Below the pieces are notes generated by a model. The model made no database searches. It was not told the origin of the DNA and worked only from the letters and a program-made list of their open reading frames with translations. The position numbers and the translations under genes are program-made. Below, in pieces: positions 57,250-64,000 of a DNA stretch of 64,000 bases (positions are counted from its first letter, which is position 1; each line of letters begins with the position of its first letter). Source of the DNA: Hypoxylon rubiginosum (lineage: Eukaryota; Ascomycota; Sordariomycetes; Xylariales; Hypoxylaceae); the NCBI GenBank assembly GCA_902806565.1, contig CADCXA010000056.1, forward strand, positions 434,001-498,000, read 5' to 3'.

Positions 57250-59284
57250 GTGTTTGCCGCCATGGATGGCATGGATGGTATGGACGGCATTGCTACGAGG
57301 GCCCATATGTGGCTTGGAATTTGCGGTAATGGGTTGCAGGACGAAGATGTTTGTATGTGCGGTGGGATCTAGGCTATGCTACCTGAAGGTCGATAAAAGT
57401 TCAGAAGTCGTCAGATGGTTTATGCCCGTACAGGTTGATACAATCTAGAGCAACTAGTTCTGCCATTGCTTTGCTGGTGGCAAGACCTAGATTATTAGTG
57501 AGGAAATTGGTATTGGTGTGGCATTACTTACATGAATTCCTCGAGGGGAAAATTGATTGCGACTGTGGAACATCTAAGGGTAGAGGGTAGGTCAGTATGC
57601 TAGGAGTTCCAAATGCAAACCGAATGAAGACATGTATGTGTGTATGTGTGTATGTGTCTGTGTCTGCGTGCATAAGAAAGGGTAGCATAGGATGAACATA
57701 CCTTGATACCTGGCGGGGATCGAGGGTGGATTAACACGCCTTGATACCCGGCGGGGATCGGGGATCGAGGGTCGAGGAATTGTGACTAAATGCTGGTGTG
57801 GCTATGAAATTTTGTTGCGTTGGGAAGTGTATGAACGATTCAAAGTGCACAGATGGTTGCGGAATCTTGGGCGAAGAAAAATGTCTTGCTACAGCAGGTA
57901 CATAATGTACCTACCTACATATATGCAGGAGGTATGCTGCCTACGTAGGTACATACGCATTTACGCCCATTGTCAGTCCATTTTCCGACTTAGCGCCATC
58001 GTGTTAACCAGCAACGAACTCTATTATGCTGCAAGAAGGCTCGAATAATGGCTCAGCGTCCAGTGCATCACCCAGGAGTACCACCTAACCCGTGGAGGCT
58101 TCAGTATATTCAGGGGGCCTACCTACCCAAGGTCAATGACAACTAGAGGTTTCTTTGTATGTTGCTTCCTCCTGCACCTCGTTAACGCCGGCGTCGGCAT
58201 GTACATGACGTGTGGTGTGAAAATTTTGCTAACAGACAGTGTTCCCCCAGGTACCATCCACCTGCCACTTGAGAGAACTTTTTACTTTCCTCTACATTGG
58301 CAAATTTTCCTTCCTTCCATCAACTCGCGACAGTCATGTACTTTCTTCTGTTCTTCTTTAACCATTCATAACGTTGTCCATGAGGTAGGTGATGATTTAA
58401 CCCCTATTATCGGTTTGTACGTGCACGCCCAACACAATGCCTAATTCTCAGTTGCACCCAAACACCACCCTCGTCTCCTACCTCGTGGACTAGCGACTGC
58501 CGACAACGATATTGTTACCTAAACTAAAGTATCAGAAACGAAGCCCCGCCCTATAAGTCCGAAACCATCACAGGGGCACTTCCTCTTGTATTAGCAGGTG
58601 ATTACTCGAAAGCCTCTTTCCAAGAGCCCAAGTTCCGATACTTGCCGATATCACTACACCTAGCACAATCGCTAAAGCCCTCAACATGGCACTGATGTGT
58701 CTGCATTTAGTAGGTGCATTGTTAATAACTCTTCACAGCCACTACTACTTACGACCACTACTACTCACAACCACTACTACTTGCAGCCACTACTTTTCGT
58801 AACCACTACTCTTTGCAACCGCTACTCTTCCCAATCACTAGTCTCCACAACTAGTCTTCACAACTAGTCTTCACAACTACTCTTTACAACCATCACTCTT
58901 CGCAATCATCACTCTTTGCAGCTATTACTATTCGCAACCATTAGGCTTCGCAACTATCAGTCTTCAATCCTATATGGACTCTGTTAACAAGGTCTACCTA
59001 CGTAGACATGGATACACCTATCATACTGTCACCCATCCCAACTCAAGACCGTCAATCAACTCTCAAGTACACTTAGAAGAGACTAAACTACCCCTTATAA
59101 CCATACAACAAGGCTGATTCTAGCCATGGAGAACGCGGCAAAGACCCAACAGGTCTGCGATAGACAGCACGCCAGTTCTACCCACATCACTAGTACCTAC
59201 ACAACTCTAGTGTGTTATCCTCCCAGACGTCTACTTCTTGTTTCTTTTGACTAACGTCTAAATGGCAAAGACTAATACTCGCAA
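57250..59284. other. Intergenic with satellites
   Basis: GTATGTGT repeats lie at about 57634-57665, and a duplicated CCTTGATACCYGGCGGGGATCG at 57699 and 57739. No gene is recognised; the 102-aa frame at 58136 has hydrophobic stretches but no support. Confidence 0.35.
58733..58965. repeat. Degenerate tandem repeat, ~16-18-bp unit
   Basis: About a dozen units of CAACCACTACTCTTCG type in a row, drifting to CAACTAGTCTTCA (3 near-identical) and CAATCATCACTCTTTG. Confidence 0.75.
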
Positions 59285-59665
59285 ATGTCGAGAAACAGTC
59301 CTTCAACCATACTAGTGTCGAAGAACAAGAGTAATAGAGAGATCTCCTACGATCCGACGGATTTTATTTATAAAATTAAGCCTGATTTCACGGGACAAAA
59401 ACAGTACACCAAGAATATAATCCTCGAAGGTATCCTCGGGAACTTTTTCAGCATGTACTACACAAGCGACGAGTCAGACGATTTCACAATGGCACATAGC
59501 CGATCCTCACACATCGATCTTCCAGAGTTGATCCTCACACACCGATCTTCCAGGGTTGGACTACCAGATAAACGTCCAATACCGACCCGTCTGGCTGGCC
59601 GACAACGCCTCTTGGCGTTCTATGTACGTCTCTCAACTCCCTATTACCAGACTACATTGGCATAG
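59285..59665 (+). CDS. Doubtful 126-aa frame with internal 27-bp duplication
   Basis: ATG-initiated frame (MSRNSPSTILVSKNKSNREI). The middle contains a duplicated GATCCTCACACAYCGATCTT unit at about 59505-59558. No motif is recognised. It begins a tract of plus-strand broken frames that runs to the right edge. Confidence 0.25.
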   Translation: MSRNSPSTILVSKNKSNREISYDPTDFIYKIKPDFTGQKQYTKNIILEGILGNFFSMYYTSDESDDFTMAHSRSSHIDLPELILTHRSSRVGLPDKRPIPTRLAGRQRLLAFYVRLSTPYYQTTLA

Positions 59666-59850
59666 GTAAGAAGTCTACTTTTTGATCTCCTGGGAATACG
59701 AGGACTAGGCTAATACTGATACTAGGTCTTGATTAGAAGACCCTTATCATCGAACCTTGTCCACTGGGCTAGCTCATCCTTTCCTGCCCGCCTTCGAGAT
59801 TGCAGAAACGGAATCGAACACATTGTACGGACCGGGAACCCCTTATTGTC

Positions 59851-59918
59851 ATAGTACTGCATTGCCGTCATAGACTACCAATCAGACCGACTCGTACATG
59901 ACGGCAATGCAGTACTAT
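59851..59918. repeat. Perfect 21-bp inverted repeat, 26-nt loop
   Basis: The left arm 59851-59871 begins ATAGTACTGCATTGCC. The right arm 59898-59918 is its exact reverse complement and begins ATGACGGCAATGCAG. The right arm is also the 5' end of a 57-codon plus frame (MTAMQYYLDSLPVEEFSLW) ending at 60071. Confidence 0.85.
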
Positions 59919-59938
59919 CTCGACTCCCTGCCTGTTGA

Positions 59939-60328
59939 AGAATTCAGTCTCTGGACGATCAGACCAGAATCTCAGGAATCTTTCCCTGTATCCCTGTCCT
60001 CGACGAAAGTCCGGGACCCAGCTTTCCAACCCGGTACAAGAGGGTCGTTCTGTGGCAAGACCAGGCCTTGAAGGCAGCTGCACACACTCATGCTAACATC
60101 GATAACGGCCGGGAGCGGATTCTCAAAGAAATCGCTGCTGACCGGGAGGATATCAAAGAGCCGAACAGCCTGAGGGCCAGGTCAGCAGCCGCGGCTATAG
60201 CCAACCGGGCTGCCGCAGATAATATCGACCGAGGCATAGACCTGAAGCTAGCTCCTCGGCGGAGGTCAGCGACGAGAAGCCATCCTACAGGCTCGCGACG
60301 CCGACGCCGTCCCCAAAGCGTGGCGTAG
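59939..60328 (+). pseudogene. Open coding-like fragment, 129 codons, no start
   Basis: The frame is open from just after a TGA at 59936-59938 to TAG at 60328. It reads TRYKRVVLWQDQALKAAAHT, then HANIDNGRERILKEIAADRE and an Ala/Arg-rich tail. The composition suggests a helical basic protein, and it overlaps the 57-codon frame of the adjacent hairpin in another phase. Without an ATG it is a fragment or a spliced exon. No family is recognised. Confidence 0.3.
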
Positions 60329-60604
60329 GACTGACTTCTACCTCTTCAAGTTCCTGCGGGTGTGTCATCTCGTAGGGGATGAGCTCTATACGGCGAGGGA
60401 CAGATGAGAGGGAAGAGGTCATCGTTGAAGAGCTTGTCGGTATGCTTTGGTGCAACGGGCAATACAACACCCTTTAGGATCAACATGGTCTAAGGCGTGC
60501 CCTTGCTCTCTGCCTCTCCTACCTCGTATGTCTTGACCTCTCATAACTTCTCGACGTTAGCTCCTCGCAACGTCTAGCACTCCCCGTGCTCGCGTTGCTA
60601 CACC

Positions 60605-60644
60605 GGCATTTAACCCGTATCATCAGGGGGGCGGGTTAAATGCC
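60605..60644. repeat. Perfect 13-bp inverted repeat
   Basis: GGCATTTAACCCG at 60605-60617 and its reverse complement at 60632-60644, with a 14-nt loop. Confidence 0.75.
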
Positions 60645-60682
60645 TTCACCATCTCCACGAACGAATCGACAGCGATATATTC

Positions 60683-60904
60683 ATGGCCGTCGATAAGATC
60701 GGCGAGGGCTCTTTCACACTCTCTAACTACTCTCACGATGGCTTCTTCTTCCCCATCGCTTCCACAGGGGCTCGACTTCCTTTCATATTACACCCAGACC
60801 AATTGCCTATCCCAGAACAGGCCATAGAGAGCTGTATGAAGGCTGTCTTAGAGACACAGCTTCTCAGACCCCTAGCATTACCTATTGCTCAGATAGTGTG
60901 TTGA
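60683..60904 (+). CDS. Doubtful 73-aa frame
   Basis: ATG 60683 (MAVDKIGEGSFTLSNYSHDG) to TGA. It looks protein-like but short. A second coding-like stretch follows after 20 bp in another phase, so both may be pieces of one broken gene. Confidence 0.25.
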   Translation: MAVDKIGEGSFTLSNYSHDGFFFPIASTGARLPFILHPDQLPIPEQAIESCMKAVLETQLLRPLALPIAQIVC

Positions 60905-60923
60905 GGCGAGACTCCTGATCTAA

Positions 60924-61217
60924 GGCGGGTGTCTGAAGAAAGCACACCTTTCCTGCAAGCCCAATGGGCCTGAGCTTTACCATTCCGCTCATGGCACCAA
61001 GCGCTTCGAGCTCGAAAGACTCCATGGCACTTTCGAAGAGACAGTGCTATCCCATTGCGCCAGTGTCGCAAACCGCCTACAAAACGGACTAGGCGAGATG
61101 AAGCGCCTGGCCGATACCCTCCGAGACGTTCGTCTGAACGCCGGAGCGCTTGTATACGAAGCTCCTCGGGTGGCGGCTCTCGACCCCTACACCGAGCCTC
61201 GACCATACCCTCTATAA
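60924..61217 (+). pseudogene. Coding-like fragment, 97 codons, no start
   Basis: Open from just after a TAA to TAA 61217: LKKAHLSCKPNGPELYHSAH, then TKRFELERLHGTFEETVLSH and GEMKRLADTLRDVRLNAGAL. It has amphipathic helices. It lacks ATG and a known family, and is probably an exon or relic of the same gene as 60683-60904. The antisense 105-aa frame is its shadow. Confidence 0.35.
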
Positions 61218-61387
61218 CCCTCAGAGTGAGAGGATGGCCTAACCAAGGTGATGCGTGGGGGAGTCAAAGCGGGTGGAAAGGACGCCAGCTGGGTCGCAAC
61301 TCTTGTTCCCGGCGGCTACGAGAACCACCACTATTCTTTCTACTTCTCACCCTCTCCTCTTAACTATTTCACCACCCGCTAGACGCC

Positions 61388-61783
61388 ATGCCACAAGACC
61401 GACGTCGTCGCACACGAGCCTGGTGTGTGGCCCTCCACCATCATCGAGGCCAACCCCAGCATCGAGGCCAACCCCAGCCAGTAGTCAAACAAAACAGCAC
61501 TACTACTACTCTTGAGATGCTCCCCGTCGCAGCCTCTCACACTGAAGACATCAGCCAAGGGCGTGCAAAACACCCTCAACATAGACCACGTCCCTGGCGG
61601 AGGCAGAGCTACCTCTCACCAGCGCCCCTCTCACCTCTAAATGATGTACACTCTCAACCCCTAATCAACGTCCTCAACCGCGACCAAGTACTCCTACCAC
61701 CGGTGAAAGATTCTTCGCTGTCACCCAATTGCAGAATGTGGTTCCGGCCTCTAGACCAGCGCTTCTCTAGACAAGGCTTTTAG
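61388..61783 (+). CDS. Doubtful 131-aa low-complexity frame
   Basis: ATG 61388 gives an Arg/His/Gln/Pro-rich product with an 18-bp direct repeat (CATCGAGGCCAACCCCAG x2 at about 61442-61477). No motif is recognised; possibly a disordered part of a broken gene. Confidence 0.2.
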   Translation: MPQDRRRRTRAWCVALHHHRGQPQHRGQPQPVVKQNSTTTTLEMLPVAASHTEDISQGRAKHPQHRPRPWRRQSYLSPAPLSPLNDVHSQPLINVLNRDQVLLPPVKDSSLSPNCRMWFRPLDQRFSRQGF

Positions 61784-61901
61784 TACACCACATAAGAGAG
61801 ACGGATTGGATGACCGAACATCTACAACAAAACGTAGATGGAGATTGTCGACGGTAGCAACGGAGATGAGGCTACAGCGTGACCTCTTCTAATCACCCAC
61901 C

Positions 61902-62112
61902 TATGGCTGGGGTCGCCAGCCATCAACAGAACAGCCCACGTTCCCAGAGTGTGGAAAGGTGTTCAAATCTACGCGTACGATGCGACAGCACCTAGGAGAT
62001 GCTCACATCGGAGCCGTCTATTGGCCAACATACAGGTGTCTTCTCCGAAATGCCATTGTCCAGACTTCGAAAAAGAATCCAAACTCCCAACAAGTAAGAA
62101 CCACATCATAAT
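61902..62112 (+). pseudogene. C2H2 zinc-finger fragment missing its first cysteine
   Basis: Open frame from just after a TAA to TAA 62112, containing FPECGKVFKSTRTMRQHLGD followed by AH. This is a C2H2 finger in all but the first ligand: the expected C-P-E-C is F-P-E-C (TTC for TGC). A second potential finger half (VYWPTYRCLL) lacks the histidines. A GTAAGA donor at about 62093 and a TTCGCAG acceptor at about 62153 could splice to the next ATG exon. No start is visible. Related in style to the finger at 56301-56498. Confidence 0.4.
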
Positions 62113-62162
62113 TTCTGATACAGAGAAGAACACCTATTGACTTCAAACTTCGCAGCTCTACC

Positions 62163-62300
62163 ATGCCACGCATCAAGTACACTGCTGCGACGTCCGCGAG
62201 GTCTCCCCTACCTCGCGGCGTCCTGCCTGCTCGCGCTTCTAAGCGCGCCGCGGAGGAAACTGCCGCAGAGCCTCAGGCCTGGGGGGAGACTGCCTCCTAA
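62163..62300 (+). CDS. Short 45-aa frame with protein-like N-terminus
   Basis: ATG 62163 in a good context (CTCTACCATGC) gives a basic Ala/Arg-rich peptide (MPRIKYTAATSARSPLPRGV...) ending at TAA 62298-62300. A perfect 9-bp hairpin (CCGCGAGGT/ACCTCGCGG, 62194-62218) lies inside it. It may be the first piece of a frameshifted gene, since plus frames continue to 62708. Confidence 0.25.
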   Translation: MPRIKYTAATSARSPLPRGVLPARASKRAAEETAAEPQAWGETAS

Positions 62301-63010
62301 TCCAGGCCTAGGGGGGGGAATGGATCTACGGTACAACTTACAACTAGCCTATTTAACCTACAGCTTCCAGACGAAGGTGCCACACTGTTACACCACCAAA
62401 AAGTGGAAAGTTGTCAAGTCGGGCTCTTGAGGCCTTCGGCCTTGGCTTCAACGATGAAGCACCACATCCTACCAGAAGACCGAGGTCCGAAATCCCCAGC
62501 ACCTAGGGTGGCTCCCTTAAGACTACGCACCATGGATACGGGAGACTTGAGAGACTTAATTGGCACGGCTTACAGGCGATGGTCAAAATCTACCTCGTGG
62601 ACTGCTGTTGCAATGGATCTGCGAAGTACAGCACGGACGATTCTGCCAGCCCTCATTTATCCGTTGCGACACTGTTCCGACAGCGATGGCTCACAACGAG
62701 TCCCATAAATCTTCTACAAACATGTCAACCAGCCTCTTCATGGTGGTTGTGGTCTACTACGAACTTCACATGATACAACAGAATTAGACGCGCTGGCTAT
62801 ACAGTCGAAGAACACTTTGGCGAGAGATTTCTCTGATGAGGGAAGACGACTTTGGTTTCCGCCTCTCCATGGTCTGGACTGGCTCTTCGTCATGACCAGA
62901 TCCCTCTGGATAGGCCAGGCTTGCCGTCTACACTTCGACTTTAGCAACGCGTCTCTGCGAGTGTCTCGTCCATCAGGAGCGACGATGGTTCGCAGACAGA
63001 AGCTCCCCTC

Positions 63011-63496
63011 TTGACACGAACGCCGCTCCTACATCTACCTCCTTGCAAGCGATACCTGGAATTCGTCAGCACTGTTGACGAGGATGGGGTCCCTGCCGAA
63101 CCTACCTACCTTACCGAATCTAGAAGTGCGGCATATCGACATGGTTTCTGCTACGACCTCCGCTCCAGGTTGCGGTACTGCATCGCCCCGGATCCTTACA
63201 TGGGCGCCCTGCTCGCTCTGCCCACGCAGCCAAGTACGGGCTACGGCCACTACAAGGGATGCATCGTGGATGAAGGCACGGTGGGGCGTGCAACTAGCCA
63301 GACGGCTGCGACAGAACCGTTCCCGGACTCTATTCGCGCCGTTTCTGCAGCACCTGCGGGAACATTGTGTACAATCCCGGCCACGGCCACAACGAAGTGG
63401 CACACGGCCGCCAGAACCTGGGGGGTGTCACCTCGTCACCTCTTCCACATCACCTCTCGAGGTGGGCCCCCCGGGCTACTTTCGAAGAGGGCATGA
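63011..63496 (+). pseudogene. Coding-like fragment in competing frames
   Basis: The best local reading is KRYLEFVSTVDEDGVPAEPT, then YDLRSRLRYCIAPDPYMGAL and GYGHYKGCIVDEG. It then loses quality near 63300, while another frame takes over (NPGHGHNEVAHGRQNLGGV). This switching suggests a decayed gene. No family is recognised. Confidence 0.3.
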
Positions 63497-63499
63497 ACG

Positions 63500-63900
63500 T
63501 GTTCCGCGAAAATATAATTCCAACGAACGGCGTTACTCCAACCCCCCGTACCGCCGGCGTGCTCTAGGAACGCTGGGAGGAGACCAAATCGGGGGACACT
63601 ATCAACGGGGACGAAGACGAAGCCTGTGGATAATCTATCGTCAGCTGTTGGAGGGGTTTCTTGTATCATAGATAGGGGGCTTTACTATCAACCCTAGAGA
63701 TGTGGAGGTTGTACGCGGAGGTATCAACTACCAGTCTGAGACGATCCTCAAGCGAAACCTCCGGTTCGAGCAGCGTGAAACCTACGAGCATCACAACCAC
63801 GCGGCCGCCAATCTCAACTGGCAAGTCCCGGTTCCATGGGACCAAGAGGCTTCAGCTTCGATTACTTCGGAGAGATGAAAGCTCATATGCAGCGCCTGGG
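63500..63900 (+). pseudogene. Coding-like fragments reaching toward the right edge
   Basis: MNVFRENIIPTNGVTPTPRT ends at TAG 63567, after which WEETKSGDTINGDEDEACG follows in a neighbouring phase. From about 63700, DVEVVRGGINYQSETILKRN, LRFEQRETYEHHNHAAANLN and WQVPVPWDQEA follow. The reading then shifts to SFDYFGEMKAHMQRLGIDRN. At least two frame changes occur. It continues beyond the window or ends near 63930. Confidence 0.35.
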
Positions 63901-64000
63901 AATCGACAGAAATATCGATGGAACATCAACTTAGCCACGGGACGAAGTTTCAGGCCGTCGAGCTATTCGAGGCCTGGGACGCCTAACAAAAAGCCGCGGA

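Overview
The window looks like nuclear DNA of a filamentous ascomycete (Pezizomycotina, probably a Sordariomycete). Genes are split by short introns of about 50-90 bp with GT..AG ends and CTAAC/CTGAC-like branch sites. The gene set is typical of such fungi: a polarisome scaffold, an AP-1-like bZIP with ankyrin repeats, a GH71 alpha-1,3-glucanase, and RTA1, MFS and FAD-oxidoreductase families. The intergenic DNA carries the ACCTACCTAGGTA-type low-complexity motifs common in this group. No bacterial-style operon or CRISPR array is present.

Layout. 1-2.2 kb: two minus-strand reading frames, one running off the left edge, separated by a solo LTR with a perfect 5-bp target duplication. 4.2-5.6 kb: an uncharacterised single-exon gene. 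6.6 kb: a tRNA-like locus. 7.0-9.8 kb: the ribosome-biogenesis WD40 gene UTP4. 10.6-12.6 kb: a graveyard of a truncated MFS transporter, an FAD-linked oxidoreductase and an unidentified relic. 13.5-15.1 kb: secreted GH71 glucanase. 16.1-17.8 kb: Nbp2/Skb5-like SH3 protein. 21.8-22.6 kb: SSU72 CTD phosphatase. 23.1-23.9 kb: an unknown two-exon gene. 26.4-29.3 kb: SPA2. 30.3 kb: a TA-flanked MITE. 30.5-31.4 kb: a Myb/SANT gene.

From 31.4 kb the window changes character. It becomes a gene-poor, repeat-rich compartment with GC-rich hairpin clusters, 21-bp heptad-coding tandem repeats and many microsatellites. The only convincing intact gene there is the bZIP-ankyrin factor at 44.9-46.2 kb. The rest is relics: an RTA1-like pseudogene at 52.7-53.7 kb, a second solo LTR of the same family at 55.5 kb beside a frameshifted gene, C2H2 zinc-finger fragments, and a tract of broken plus-strand frames from 59.3 kb to the right edge.

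The intact genes do not form a pathway. They are ordinary housekeeping, cell-wall, polarity and regulatory genes. The interest lies in transposable-element scars, decayed accessory genes and unexplained repeats. I see no clearly new system; the strongest leads are the LTR family that has landed at ORF ends, the MITE, and the hairpin and heptad-repeat loci.
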